From Gymnopus androsaceus JB14 (taxonomy: Eukaryota; Basidiomycota; Agaricomycetes; Agaricales; Omphalotaceae): DNA of 64,000 bases. The stretch spans positions 35,910 through 99,909 of the forward strand of contig ML769636.1 of assembly GCA_009733575.1 (NCBI GenBank). Direction: 5' to 3'. This document shows, piece after piece, positions 1-12,520 of this stretch (position 1 is the first letter of the stretch; every line of letters starts with the position of its first letter). The position numbers were made by a program, and so were the translations under genes. The notes under the pieces were generated by a model, which saw only the letters and a list, made by a program, of their open reading frames with translations, was not told where the DNA came from and ran no database searches.

Positions 1-137
1 CAGCTCTAGGCGCCTAATTGAATACTCCGTCGGGACACGGAGGTCAGCTGCTTCTTCATTTTACCTCAGCCTACCTGTAATAATGTCAACAAATTGAACA
101 GTGCGATCTTTACAGCTGAACTGTGAGGTTCAGCCAA

Positions 138-2718
138 ATGATTCGTAATCCCCCGCCACATTACCCTCGCTGCAAGACAATTTCAGTCTCGAAACGCGTC
201 AAGATTGTCGGTTGTTGCAAGGACCCTCATATCCACCTCTCGAAAACAAAACTCTTCCCGATTTTTTTGCGCAGGACATCCTTCAGAAATACAGTACCAG
301 AGCTGCATTAATATGTCCCTCTGAGAAACCTAGAGCCCACGGAGGTCCACCCTCAAAAAATCAGACAAGTCACGCACTTGCATGGGACTTTGAAGAATTT
401 AACAGAGCGATAGATGCCGTAGGCGAGAGGGTTAGTTCTTTTGGGCGTTCAGAAAGGTAAAGATGATGGAATTGGTGCTATGAGTTGGGGTTATTGATAG
501 AAATGGTCTTATAAGGAGATAGAATCGGTGTTATAATGGGGAATAACAGGCGAGTTCTCTCTTCCTAGCCCACGTGCACCTAATTCAATACCTTGCTAGC
601 GCGTACGCAACTCTTCAATGGGCTGCTGCACGCATCGGTGCCATCCTTGCAACAATAAACCCCGCATACGCTATAGATGAGCTGGCTTCAACCCTCCGAC
701 TGGTCGGCGTCAAGCATCTTGTCATTGTGCCCGCTCTACGTAGCTCCAAATACTTTAATCACTTGCTCACCGAGCGATTTCCTGCCCTAGCAAACTCCCG
801 TCCTGGCGATATTCAAGAACCGGAGTTGCCCGACCTGCGCAACTTGATTGTAGTAAACAACTCCGACGAATACGAATTGGTCAAACCTGCGATTGATTGG
901 CGCGAGGTCATTTTATGGCGCGAGGACACGCGGGAAGCGAAAAACTGTCAAGGATATAGCGCAGGGATTGGACAAGGACGATGTCATCAACTTGCAGTTC
1001 ACTAGGTTCGAATTTTTCGACTTGATTAGTACTCTCAGCTAACTGTTTCTGCAGTGGTACCACTGGCATGCCTAAAGCTGTATCGGTATGTTTTTTATGT
1101 ACGCGCTGTACGCGTCGAAATACCTTCTCATAAACACAGCTAACACACCACAATCTACTCAACAATGGTATTTCCATCGGGCGGTGTATGAACATAAGCG
1201 AGAAGGATATCCTATGTGCGTCTATTCGATGTATATTCTACTTTGTGCTCACTCCTGGATTAAGGCAATGTTCCTCCATTATTTCACTGCTTTGATAAGT
1301 CCTGTTGAACTTTCATCTCCGCCACGCACTTACCTTTTGCTCCTACACGTCTAGTCCTCGGAAACCTTGCCATTTGGAGTCATGGCGCTTGCATCGTCTA
1401 TCCATCCGACTCGTTCAATCCTGCGGCGATCGTGAACGCCCTCGTTAAAGAAAAATGTACCGCTTTGCATGGTGTACCGACCCATTTCTTAGGAGTTCTT
1501 GCGGAGGTGGAGAGGAGAAAGAGTCGGGGCGAGGAGGTCGATTTGAGTAACCTTCGGTTCGTGTACCTACTTATGCAATCCCCTTACATCACACTTATCC
1601 TTTTATTCCTTCTAGAACCGGAATAGCTGCTGGCACTAGCGTTCCCATAGAGCTGATGCGTAGGCTCATATCTGAAATGAATCTACGTGACTTGACGAAT
1701 GCATACGGAATGAGTAAGGGGCCGTTCTACCAATGTCCCGACCATAATCTTCACTGTTTTTTTTTTGCCTCCAGCCGAAACCAGTCCAGTTTCCTTCCAA
1801 ACAACGATCACGGACCCCATCGTGAAGCGCGTGGAGACCGTAGGCAAAGTTCTTCCGCATGTAAAAGCCAAGATCTACCGACACGCAAGGTAACATTGTT
1901 CCTGTCGGTACACCGGGTCAGGTTTGCGTTGCAGGATATTTAGTGCAGAAAGGGTACGTTTAAGGTTATATCGCGTTCTCATGTATACTGACGGTCTGCC
2001 TATAGGTACTGGAATGACGAGGAACATACGCGTCAAGTTGCTACATAAAGACCCAGGAAGACGACTCTGATACGGTTTGGATGCATACATGGGGATGAGG
2101 GTATTTTGGACGAGGAAGGGTACTTGAAGAGTAAATTTCTCCGTTCCATTCTCGTCTTGAAGCTGATTCATGGTTTCAATCCCAGTCGTTGGGAGGATTA
2201 AGGATATCGTAATTCCGGGGAGGAGAGGTATGTGCTTTTCTTTTGGCCAGTTTATTGAGCATCGGCTCGATTATTATCGTTTTCCTCTAGAACCTCTTCC
2301 CAGTAGCAGATCGAAGATGCTCTACTTACCAATCATAGCTATCCGCGAAGCGGCTATCGTTGCAGTCCCCGACGGGGAATACGGGGAAGTGGTGGGAGCG
2401 TGGATCGTCCGAAGCACTGGTGCGGGGTCCGGGCGGATATCGAGGGACGATGTCCGTAAGATGGTTCGGGAGAAGATGAATCCTCAGGTATGTTTTATCG
2501 AGTTTAATTGTTTAATTGTTCTGATATCTTATTTTTTTCAATGGTAGACCGCGCCGGCGTGGGTATGGTTCGTAGGTGAAGACGGAACACCAGATGAGCT
2601 TCCAAAGACAGCGAGTGGGAAGGTGATGAAGCATGTCTTGAGGAAGTGGAGTAAAGAACTTGCCGAGCGGGGCGTTGGGAAAGTGAGAAGCCTGAGTCTT
2701 TGTACACCTCGTTCTTAA
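138..2718 (+). pseudogene. Frameshifted AMP-dependent acyl-CoA synthetase
   Basis: Relic of an ANL-superfamily acyl-CoA ligase, which would activate a fatty acid through an acyl-adenylate to its CoA thioester; it resembles medium-chain ACSF2-like enzymes. Visible in order: PPLENKTLPDFFAQ near 230, ARIGAILATINPAY near 630, the P-loop TSGTTGMPKAV split by an intron (about 1006-1054), NAYGM joined over an intron (about 1713-1774) to [17 protein letters not shown] near 2090, VGRIKDIVI near 2180, and the C-terminal lysine motif LPKTASGKVMK near 2600. These lie in different frames. Single-base shifts are needed near 440-460, 940, 1880, 2095, 2210, 2305 and 2340, and no intron repairs them. The C-terminus ends at TAA 2716-2718. 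The N-terminus is uncertain: the ATG at 138 is only one possibility. Seven breaks make a decayed gene likelier than sequencing error alone. Confidence 0.8.
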
Positions 2719-3288
2719 CTACCCAAACATACCGCCACATCTTACCATTAAATTTAGAAAATGTTCTCTCACCAATAAAATCACGACGATCTTGTCGTCC
2801 AGTATCCATTCAAGCTTTTGGAAGCCTTCTCACGTTTTGAGCCGATCTCTCACAAAAGGCTTTAGATTAGGCTTTCGATAGCTTTCCTCGCCACTGACCA
2901 ACGTCTTTAACCAACGATGTGGTATATCAGTAGGCGACCTTCTGCATGCATAGACATATGTTTGCAGTGGGTGTACGCTCTTTGGTAGCCTCTCATCGTC
3001 TCCTATGCATCCAGTAGGTCAAATAATTATCCCCCACGACCTCGACGTGATGTGCAGCGTTTAAATTTTAATACCAACATTTTCTTGGCCATGTTCTCAT
3101 ATAACATATTCTTTCCCTAAACGGGCTTGTGGACTCTCATACTTGGATTCATATTATATCATGGAATTTCACAACGTGTTTGCTGTATATATATAAAAAC
3201 CTGGCGTTGGCACAGGAAGGCGGTTTTCTCTTTCCCCCCTCCCTATCCAGATCCCCAAGGCAAGGAAGGAACAAATTCCATTGTGGTC
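2719..3288. other. Intergenic region, no gene seen
   Basis: About 570 bases between the acyl-CoA synthetase relic and the DUF6534 gene. No coding pattern was found. The right part should hold the promoter and 5' leader of the DUF6534 gene, but no clear TATA box stands out. Confidence 0.5.
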
Positions 3289-5573
3289 ATGGTTCGTGTT
3301 TTCGCCATGGAGTATGTACATCGAACTAGGGAGGACGAGATCGCGCTTGGAATGACCTTACTGGGCTTGCTTTTCTCATCCATGTAAGTATGTTTCAGCC
3401 TGTCTCAAAAGTCAAACATAGGAACGAACGTCTTACTTCTATTTCTGTAGATTATACGGCGTAGCACTTTCGCAGGTATACACCTACTACAAGCGGTTTC
3501 CGCGGGATTCATATAGTGTGAAGATACTTGTGCGTATTGTTGCGTTATCTTGGACGGTAACTTACTTGCGACATACTTCTGGTAGGTTGTGGCAACTTTG
3601 TGAGGCTTCTGATAAGCTCATCTACACATTTGGCTAATTCCGCTCGACAGGATCCTTGATACGACTTCCGTTGTTTTCGAATGTCTTGCGTGCTGGTACC
3701 TGGCTACATTTTCTGGTCGAACGCTTCCTCTCATAATTTACAAAGGTACTATTTGGTGACAACAGGTCCCATGTCTTGGGCAGTATGGTGTGTACACTGT
3801 TCATCAGTTATAGAAGAAGTAGTCTGATAGATATTGAGTGTAGGAGCCTCAATGTGTGTGCATTTCCCTCATGTTACATTGGGAAACTCATTCTTCTAAT
3901 TTACTTCACAGGCTGAACTCGCTGTTTCGGTGCGTGAAGCCTAAGTGCTTTCTGGAGAACGATGATTCTGACAGAATAATTCTAGATGCTCATATCCGGC
4001 ATTGCCGAAGCGTACGTGTGCACAATTCCAGAGCGTAGTAAAGGGAATGTACTCAACTTTTTCCCCTTCAGTTTCATGATCTATCGAGTTTGGATGTGTA
4101 AGCTATGGCGATTTTGTATCAGTTGGTGATCTGGTTCTGACTAGGCCTTTACGACTACTACTACTACTAGTGAGCAGCCGAAAGAACATACTTACCTGTA
4201 TATTGGTGAGGCTATGTCTTCTTTGCGTCTGCTCATTCTTATGTATTTATCTGATGCTTATAGCTCTTGTTTGCGTTGTTACATTTCAGTTGGTTGTTCT
4301 ACTGATGGTTCATTCTGCAAAACGCCTGACGATACATCTCCCTTTGTAGCGAGTGGCGAAGGTATGCATCTTCTGACGAGTGTCTAACTCACTTCCCTCT
4401 CTAACTTTACACTAGTATCTGCCGCTCAGTTCTTGGAGTTGAAACGTTTTGCGGAATTTGGGAGTGTAGAAGCAAGCCTACTTCAACTACTCTCAATGCG
4501 CAAGTTATTAAACGTCTTTTTTTGTTGTGTTGTTTACAGATAGCAAGCATCCTTCGATTAAGCAGTGCTTGTGTATGTGATACAGGGATCGCTGTGTCGC
4601 TGTGCTACTTTCTACAGCAGAAGCGCACTGGATACAAGAGGTCAGTCAGCCCGATGAGCAAGCCTTCGCCCAATTAAATTTTTTTTCTAGGACTGACGAG
4701 ATTATTGATCATTTAATCATCTTCTCCATTAACTCGGGCTTAATTACAAGGTAATCTTTTCCTCCACCTTGTTGTTCCTGCCTTCTGAAAGATTTTGAAA
4801 CAGTGTAGCATCCATTGCCTGTCTAGTCACGGTAAGCAACCGAAGCATCTCCAAGTTGAGCATGACAGTTCATAGCGCATATACCCAGTATATCACTATA
4901 CCCAAGACCTGGGTCTACTTCACTCTTTGTTTCTTGATCACTCGATGTGAGCATTGACAATCTTGGCAGTGAACAGACTTGACTTACATGATTCGATAGT
5001 ATACAGCAACACTTTCCTTTGCGCGTAAGTTTGAAGTTGTTGCTCTAAGCAGACAAAAACATGCTCATCGTGATTTTTTCAGCTTGAACTCTCGCCAGAT
5101 TCTACAAAATGGTGAGAATGACATGGATACGCCGGTGCTTCCTCGTTTCAGTAGTATTAGTCGAGGTTTGGGTAGGAGAACATCTGAAAAAGTACGTGAA
5201 ATCTAAATATCGCTCTCAGCTCGTCTTGACGGAGTGTAGATCACCAATCTATCTCGACCCACCCAAATCGACATCTCCGTGTCGAAAGAAACAGTCACTA
5301 CCAGCGAGATCATGGTACATAGCTCTTCCAGGGTAAATTTGATCTTCGTACTGGCCGTCAATCTCACCTCGATTTGCTTATGATTCTGAATAGACATCTA
5401 CAAGAACCTTCAGTGTCGATAATAGTGTCAAAACCCGCTTCACCTCGATTAGTGGCTCTAGTCCCACTGGTAACTCTGTAGAAAGCTCGGAAAGCCTCTC
5501 CAGTTTCCCTGTAAATCACCGTGATACTGATAGTAGTATCAGAGAAGTTCCCCGCGTTATGACTCGAGGATAA
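3289..5573 (+). CDS. DUF6534-type multi-pass membrane protein
   Basis: Seven-helix-like membrane protein of the mushroom-expanded DUF6534 family. The function is unknown; a receptor-like role is often suggested for the family. The gene is cut into many short exons, yet every junction can be joined in frame by GT-AG introns. Family landmarks appear in order: LYGVALSQVYTYYKRFPRDS (helix 1 and loop, about 3451), VVATLILDTTSVVFECLACW, YYLVTTGPMSWAVW (about 3746), AEVx-like AELAVS, MLISGIAEA then FMIYRVWM (about 4085), SRKNILT, IALSLCY-like IAVSLCYFLQQKRTGYKR (about 4590), TDEIIDHLIIFSINSGLIT (about 4692), then IPKTWVYFTLCFLITRLYSN and ALNSRQIL (about 5090). One exon (3586-3599) is only 14 nt. The cytosolic tail is rich in Ser and Thr. 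If the two last introns are used the stop is TAA 5571-5573; otherwise it is TAA 5204-5206. The start was taken as the first ATG of the exon encoding helix 1. Confidence 0.8.
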
Positions 5574-5824
5574 ACAACCCATCCTCAGAAGTTATTTATT
5601 GTCCTTATGATACATTTGTATGTACTATTGACGGTACGATCTATATACTCGTAATGACCACATCTATCTACATGAACATAGACTCGAGTCTTAACATCAC
5701 TAGCAGTGCACTAACTTGCTATGCCCCCGTGAAAGTTTTTCCGCATATCGTGGGTTGATGGGGGTTGGCAAGAATCTTTTTTCCGACTACATAAATCTAC
5801 CCAACAGGCTTTATTCTTCACGCA

Positions 5825-7218
5825 ATGACTCTGAGCGCTGACAATTCTCCAACTAATATCTGTATCGTCGGTGCTAGCGGGGTACTTATTTTGTTTCTAA
5901 TTATCTCTAGATAGCTTGGACACTTACCATAGTTAGCTCATAGGCGTTCGGCACACCTTGTATTGTTTATCGAGCCCTCTCGTCAATCTGACTTGCATCG
6001 TCGATCCCGCTCCCGCTGGGGCTGAGCTTGCTGCCAAACACAAACTGACATACTTTAGTGACGTCGACGAGATGCTCGTAGCCCAAGGTGCAGGGAATGT
6101 TCTCGTTGAGGGTGTCATCCTCGCTACCCCTAATGCGACCCATGTACCTCTTGGTATCAAGGTAGTTAAAGCAGGTATACACGCTCTAGTCGAGAAAGTG
6201 AGTGCAACACTTGAGCATTTCGGGTGATGAACGAAACTTTTTTATGAAAGCCAATGTCCGTCACTATCGAGAGCGGTCGATCCCTTATCGCCGAAGCTAA
6301 AAAGCCAGGATGCGGGAAAATCCTTGTTGGTCATCATCGTCGATTTAATACGTATGCTTTTGAGGCGAAGAAGATGATTGACGAAGGGAAATTAGGGCGC
6401 GGTAAGGGGATATTCATTCAACGAATTTAGCATTTTTCCTAGCCTTCATAGTGCTCGCAATTCAAGGAACTTGGACGCTCCTCAAACCTCCTTCCTACTT
6501 TCTCCCCACCAACATCCTGGCGAAGGGAGCTTGCAAGTGGAGGTACGATTCTCATCAACCTCGAACACGAGCTTGATCTTCTTCGTTATTTTATGGGGTG
6601 ATGCTGTCAAGGTCTTTTGTCAGACAGGAATATCAACGAGAGGCTTCGAGGTTGAGGAAACCGGTGCCGTGGTGCTGAGTTTCAAGAATGGAGCGGTGGG
6701 GACGTTCATCTTCAGTGATGCAGTCGCATCTCCTTGTAGCTGGGAAGGAGCAAGTGCGTATATTCTGTAACGGTCATGCAAGCGCACTCACGCGCTTCAT
6801 GCTTAGCTGGTGAGAATCCGAATATCCCGTTCACGGTAAGTCGGTCAAAGTTTCTGCATGGACTCAAGAGGACTTTAAATATATAATAAAAGGGTGGAAC
6901 GGTATACACGTTCTTTGGCACTCGCGGAACCACCTCTATCCCTGACCTCAAACTCTATCACTACGATAAACTGGATGGATGTTGGACTGATTCTATGACT
7001 GTTCAATCGCCGCCGCCCATCGCTTCCACCGGAGCGGAGAACCCCTCCTCCGTCAGCTAGAGCACTTTGCTCTCATGTGTAAAACCAAAGATTTAGAGGC
7101 GGAGGAAGCAAGTACAATAGGGTGCAGTGGTCTGGAAGGTTTGAAGAACATTATCTTGCTTGGAAACCATCAGAGAGAGTATGATAAAGGTGTACCACTG
7201 GACGTGCCAGAAGCATAG
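5825..7218 (+). pseudogene. Gfo/Idh/MocA-family oxidoreductase, frameshifted
   Basis: NAD(P)-dependent sugar or polyol dehydrogenase-type protein. The N-terminal Rossmann segment reads ICIVGASG, then across an intron LIGVRHTLYCL, followed by LATPNATHVPLGIKVVKAG and HALVEK, the conserved lysine region. The second domain shows GHHRRFN, GTWTLLKPPSYF, INLEHELDLLRYFMGD, a GAVVLSFKNGAVGTFIFSD strand region, and TVYTFFGTRGTT after an intron at about 6836-6891. Three frame breaks are seen: one extra base near 6500, one extra G in the run at about 6595, and a net minus-one near 7045, just before LRQLEHFALMC. The C-terminus would end at TAG 7216-7218. A GTTCAA..CAG intron could skip the last break but would remove conserved sequence. 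It may be a young pseudogene or a gene damaged by assembly indels. Confidence 0.7.
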
Positions 7219-7310
7219 CATAATACAGATGTTGCTCGTCAAGTGACTCACAGTAGTATATAAAGAATACAGCTCGTTACAACGTGCAAAAAGCGAATAT
7301 GGAAAAAAGT

Positions 7311-7403
7311 GGGCCTGACCGGGAATTGAACCCGGGACCTCGTCGAATAGAAAGCACCTTCTGGATACCCTAACAACGAATCATACTCCTAGACCATCAG
7401 GCC
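7311..7403 (-). tRNA. tRNA-Pro (AGG) with intron
   Basis: On the minus strand the acceptor stem GGCCTGA pairs with TCAGGCC, followed by discriminator C. The D-arm contains GGTCTAGGAGTATGATT. The anticodon stem CGTTG pairs with CGACG, using one G-T pair. The loop reads TTAGGG and is interrupted by an intron of about 21 nt one base after the anticodon, the canonical eukaryotic position. The T-arm is CCGGG-TTCAATT-CCCGG. The anticodon AGG gives proline. Without the intron the length is 72 nt, normal for this tRNA. CCA is not encoded. Confidence 0.95.
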
Positions 7404-7535
7404 GCAAAAATTCAATCCACAGTCTGTGTTACATTAGTGTTGATGGTGGTAAGATAAATCGAAACGGGAACAAGAACAAGATCTATCTGATCATTCTTTC
7501 GTCCCCCTTAACCCCACCTCAAGCCCCACCTCGAA

Positions 7536-8626
7536 ATGAACTCTGTCGTACTAATAACTGGATGCTCTACTGGAGGAATTGGTGCGGCACTGTAAGAATG
7601 AATTTCCTTGCGTAAACAACTTGCTTATATTCTTACTCCAGATGTGAAGAGTTTGCTGCTAAAGGTTGCAAAGTTTATGCTACCGCTCGTAATCCCGCCA
7701 AGATGGAAGGCTTTAGCCACCCTATGATTGAGAAACTTCCTCTAGACGTGACGAGTGACGAGGATGTTAAGCGAGTCGTTGAGCAGATAGCTGGGAAAGA
7801 AGGCAGGATAGGCACGCAACGAATTCCCATTCTTCCCCGTTACTTGTGTTTACTTCTACTTGCGCTCATTTTAGATATTCTCGTTAATAATGCAGGGTCG
7901 GGCGCCGCAGGTTCGGTCTCTTCTGTTCATACTTAGGCTGCGATAAACTTTAATTCGAAAAGGTGCACTCTTGGATCAAAGCATGGAAACAGTACAGCAA
8001 GTGTTTAACATAAACACGTTCGCCATCCTCCGAGTTTGTAGGGCTGTTTTGCCTGTGATGGCCAAGCGCAAGAAAGGCCTCTTTGTCAATGTAGGATCCA
8101 TCGTGGGTGATACGTGCGTACGGTCAATAGTTTGTCTTCGGTATCAATATTTGAGCTTCAATAGGCCCGTCCCGTGGAACGGTCTATACTCAGCGACGAA
8201 GGCTGCAACGCATATGATTAGCGAGGTGCTTAGCATGGAATGTCGACCTTTCAACATCCAGGTTATGAACGTAGTTCCAGGCAGCGTTAGGTCAGATGAG
8301 CCAGAACTTTCTGAAATCATTCGCTCATGGACTATTCTACTAGGTCAAGCATCGCGCAAAACATGTCCACAAGCTTCAATCTACCCGCGGACTCGCTTTA
8401 CTCGCAGTTCTTACCGAACATCATGAAACGAATCAATGCTTCTCAGACCGAGAATAGTATGCCGACTGCGGCCTTTGCCAAGGCTGTGGTCTCAAAATCC
8501 TTGAGAAAGAGGCCTCCTCTACGCTTCTCTGCGGGAGGAAATTCAACTATTTTCGCTATTTTCAGGTGGCTCCCGAGGGTTTTAGTGCTAGGATACCTGT
8601 GGAGGATGTATTCAAAAAAGATGTAA
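7536..8626 (+). CDS. Short-chain dehydrogenase/reductase, AYR1-like
   Basis: Classical SDR that would reduce a carbonyl with NADPH. It resembles fungal 1-acyl-dihydroxyacetone-phosphate reductase (Ayr1), which acts on lipid droplets and ER. Motifs: TGCSTGGIG cofactor loop at about residues 8-16, NNAG, the catalytic serine strand VNVGSIVG, YSATK (Tyr and Lys), and VVPGSVRS before the substrate loop. The C-terminus is hydrophobic (FRWLPRVLVLGYLW), suiting membrane attachment. All exons join in frame. One intron, 7812-7874, has no GT donor and appears to use GC-AG. The start is the first ATG immediately before the Rossmann strand. The exact substrate is not established. Confidence 0.87.
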
Positions 8627-9001
8627 CGAACCTGCATAAGTGTGTGCACATGAGTTATCATCTGGCTTCTTGTGTTTTTCAGTGCTGATATTGATATCTA
8701 CTACTAGCTACTACTACTCTGTGTACATAATTTTTCATCTAGGATATCCGTGGAATTTATAAACCCTTTGTTATATGTGACCTCCCAGTAATATTGTTCC
8801 AGCTTTGACGTTCAGTATCTGAAAGCCGTATAATGATATACAACCTTGTTTTGTCACTTATCTGCCACATCCGAGCTCGACGATCTTGTAAATACTTGGA
8901 ACACCAAATGGCGAAGGAATGATAGTCTAAGTGAGTCGGAGCGCTTGGTGACTCATGTGTCACGTCTCTCACGTGCAAGCGCGGTCCTTTCAACGACCAC
9001 C
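8627..9001. other. Intergenic region, no gene seen
   Basis: About 375 bases between the SDR and the MutY gene. It holds the SDR 3' region and the MutY promoter and leader. The frame upstream of the chosen MutY ATG stays open back to 8846 but has no recognisable conserved sequence. Confidence 0.5.
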
Positions 9002-11113
9002 ATGGCAAAACGAAGGCGCTCTGAGCTAGAACAAGAAGAAGAAGAATACCAACCTGGAACTCACGCCCGGAAATCTTCCAAACGACCGAGAGATGCTCCG
9101 GCACAGGGGCCCCTCGCGCCAAACCGTCGGGAAAAGAAAAATTATGTAGAATCTCATCATCAAAAAGAAGCATCGCCAGCTCTCCCCTCATCCCCTCGAC
9201 ACCCAAAATCTATCCATATCATCTCATCACCCTCCACCATTCGAGAAGCCTTGCTAAGGTGGTATGCCACTGTGCATTCATCTCGGGGGATGCCCTGGAG
9301 AAAACCATACGATAATACGCTGGGTGCGGACGAACGTGCTCAAAGAGCCTACGAAGTAGGTGCTCTTGTTGTTGCACTTGGCTACTAATAACAATTTGAA
9401 CTAGGTCTGGGTGAGGTGAGGTGAATTTTTTTCCCCGCCAAAACTGCGTCGTTGATCTTGGGAATGTCTTTGAAGTGAAGTGATGCTCCAGGTAAACGGC
9501 GCAGTGATACATCATTCAACACCATGCTGAAGCATTTTATCCAGCAAACCCAAGTTGCTACCGTTATCCCCTATTACAATGCATGGATGAAAAAGTAAGA
9601 AATTTATTACTATTGCTCATTTTTGAGCTTGCTAAATCGCAACACCTAATACTTAGATTTCCAACAATCAGTCACCTTGTGAGCTTGTCTCTGTCCGCCA
9701 GAGTATTAATAAATGTACTATATTTCGCAGGCAGAATCATCCGTAGACCAGGTTAACGCACTGTGGAAAGGATTAGGTTACTACAGTCGTGCCAGCCGCC
9801 TACTGTCAGGTGCTCAGAAGGCTGTCAAAGATTATCAAGGTAGACTCCCCGACAATGCCAAAGAAATGGAGGCCAATATACCGGGAATTGGTCGGTACAG
9901 TGCTGGCGCGATCTGCTCGATTGCCTACGGAGAACGAGTCCCTGTACTGGACGGGAATGTTCATCGTCTCTTCAGTCGGTTTTTAGCGCTTCATGCCTTG
10001 CCTAAATCGAAGGCGACTCTCGATGTTTTGTGGGCAGCGGCTACAGCCATGGTAGTAGAGGATGTTGTGCCCTCACATACGACACCCTCTACATCGGAAG
10101 CAGGAAACGACTGTAGACCTGTGGACCATCCTGGGGACGTTAATCAAGCACTCATCGAGCTAGGAAGCACAGGTTCGGTTTTTGTTCATCTGGTTTTGTT
10201 TTAATTTTTACAAAAAGCATCCTTGAAGTCTGCAAAATTCGTGACCCCAGCTGTACTATCTGCCCTTTGAATTCCTGGTGTGGCGCATATAACGAAACCA
10301 GAAAAGTGAGATATTCGGTCTCTCGTAAATTCTTACTAACCTACCAACAGAAGTCCCTGCCTGATATCGAAGATCTTTGTACTTTGTGTGAACCATTACC
10401 AGAAGGACAAACCGGCGTCATGGCTTACCCAATGAAAGTCGAGAAAAAGAAGGCGAGAGCCGAGTTGGATATTGTCAGCGTTGTCGAATGGCGTTCGGTA
10501 GATGACCGGCAATTCTTACTGCTCAGGAGACCAAATCAAGGTAACGATTATTACTATTAGTCTGCGTCTGTGTCTTCGCTCACAGTGCTGCGGATCAAGG
10601 TCTCCTTGCTGGCCTTTATGAATTTCCCGCCACGCCTAACGTTCCCGCTTCAACCTCAAACGCAAAGGCGTTAGAGTTGCCTTACAAACAGCTCCTCGAT
10701 GTTCTCGAAGATTCTGTGACCCCTTACAAAGGAAAAGGATCGAGGCGAAAAGAACGCGATTTCCCAGATGATTCTGCGTACCGGATAACCGCAATCACAT
10801 CTGTAGGCGACGTGTTGCATGCTTTCTCTCACATCAAGAAAACCTACCGAGTCCAGTGGGTCGTGATCGAGGGCGGCACTACTCCTCCGCAGCTTAAACA
10901 AGGTTTCGCACCTCAGGTATCTGACAATGAATCAAATGAAGAGGATAAATCCATTAGGAATGCCTTTTGGGCATCTCTTAACGAAGTCGCAAACGCAAAG
11001 TATGTTCATTTTTGTTTATAGTGTTTTGGCTCAAGATTTCTTCTAGTACCGGTACGGGTGTTGGTAAGATCTGGACACTTGCCTTGTCAATGTGGGACAA
11101 TGGTTCTGTTTGA
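9002..11113 (+). CDS. MUTYH: A/G-specific adenine DNA glycosylase (MutY homolog)
   Basis: Base-excision repair enzyme that removes adenine mispaired with 8-oxoguanine in nucleus and mitochondria. A basic, Arg/Lys-rich N-terminal tail (KRRR, KSSKRPR) could serve as a nuclear signal. The catalytic domain has SEVMLQQTQV with the catalytic Glu, KGLGYYSRASRL, the helix-hairpin-helix IPGIGRYSAGAI, and PVLDGNVHR with the catalytic Asp. The iron-sulfur ligands are C-x6-C-x2-C-x5-C in CKIRDPSCTICPLNSWC. The C-terminal NUDIX-like 8-oxoG recognition domain includes GLLAGLYEFP and HAFSHIKKTYRVQW. About nine short introns were read and all junctions keep the frame, including one 11-nt exon reading VWVS. 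The protein ends ALSMWDNGSV. ATG 9002 was chosen because it precedes the basic tail; an ATG at 8846 in the same frame is possible. Confidence 0.95.
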
Positions 11114-12520
11114 TTCGACCACTGAGCCATTTCGATAGAAAGTACATAAAAGTTACTGAGCGCAACCTTCCATCTCCAATATTTCATGAATCTTGACTCC
11201 TCTCCGTCCTTTTTGGTATGAGCCAGATGAGACTAAGATTTTGTTGGTCAGTCAGTAAGCCCCGGGAGGAATGCCTTGTTTTCGACAGGCTTTTCTTGCT
11301 CCTGAAATGCTTCGCTCCTTAGACCGCGATGTACAACAAGTGAAGTCTGTGTGAGGTGAGCCCGTCTTTGCTCCGTCTCAATTTATTGATGGTTTCTATT
11401 ATCCTATTTCATTGCTCGTCAAGTCGAAGTTGTCTGAACCTCTAATCTAGGTAAACTTGCAACTTACGAGACCTGGATATCGTTCGAACGGGGGAGATGG
11501 CTTTTACGCCGAACGTTACTTATCGGTCCGACGATTCAATGTAGCGGGAGTTATTCTACCGAATTCGCAACTGTTCCTCAGATCGTTGGAATCAAGGGCC
11601 CAGCTATCGCGTGAGATAGAGTTAGTTATACACAATTTAAGGTCGAAATTCACTTTGCGATGACGTGAAGGTAAATAAACCCTTGAATTTTTCACTCAGT
11701 GGCCTCCTGTTCAAAACAGGGGGCTTCCACGGCACGATACCGCTCCGTGGCACGCGCAACATCAAATGCTATCAAACTACAGAACCTTACATCCATTCGA
11801 TTCACGTTGTGGTTAGGAATGCATGATAGAACAGTACGACCAAGAACGGGCGCATGTGGGCTTCGATACCGGCGGTCCGCTGCTGCTGATCCCTGGTCGG
11901 TCCTGCTCTCGGGCCACGGTGTCCATACAAGAGCCTAGTACGGAGATCTCACGAAGACTAGAGCTCATATTGTACGATTTATCATATACAAATGTCTTTT
12001 TCCACGTCTTTCGTTTCGATTAAGGTTTTAAAGTCAGGGAACTGAATATCGTGAGGGTGCGTCTAGATATAGTAAGAATCGAGTAAGAACGACTCTTTGA
12101 AGCACAGGCCAGGCTGTATCTAGCTGAATCCAATTCAGACAGAAATACATTGCATCCTTCTTTCGAGAGTGGCGTCTTTAAATGAATGTTGTTGCATAAG
12201 GCAGTATCCACACACTTACAGGAATCTGACAGATATATTCCAAACTTCTGGACTCAACGATGATGTCGAAGGAGTTCGTTTGCAACCTCCCCGCTCCGTT
12301 CTGTCAGCGATTCATTCACACAATCAAGTTTGGCGTGAGACAACGCATTTTTGCCCTCTTACCATCATTACGTTCAATGATTTGGATAGCACATATGTAC
12401 TATCTCTGGCGGACTTGTCTAGTGCTTTGTGACCGGATTACTAAATCGTTTGGTATTTAGCCTGTCAATGATCGTCAGGCTAGTCAGTTCCCTTTGCTGT
12501 TTTCATTAGTCTTCTCTCCC
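11114..12520. other. Long intergenic region, no confident gene
   Basis: About 1.4 kb between MutY and the WOPR gene. It contains several 60-90 codon open frames (for example 11457-11663 and 12169-12432) with no recognisable domain and no intron pattern that joins them. A long regulatory region or 5' leader would fit, since WOPR regulators in fungi often have extended upstream regions; that is inference. Confidence 0.45.

Noticed and set aside
8757..9206. 149-codon minus-strand ORF over the MutY start
   Set aside because: Overlaps the MutY N-terminus and lacks any motif.
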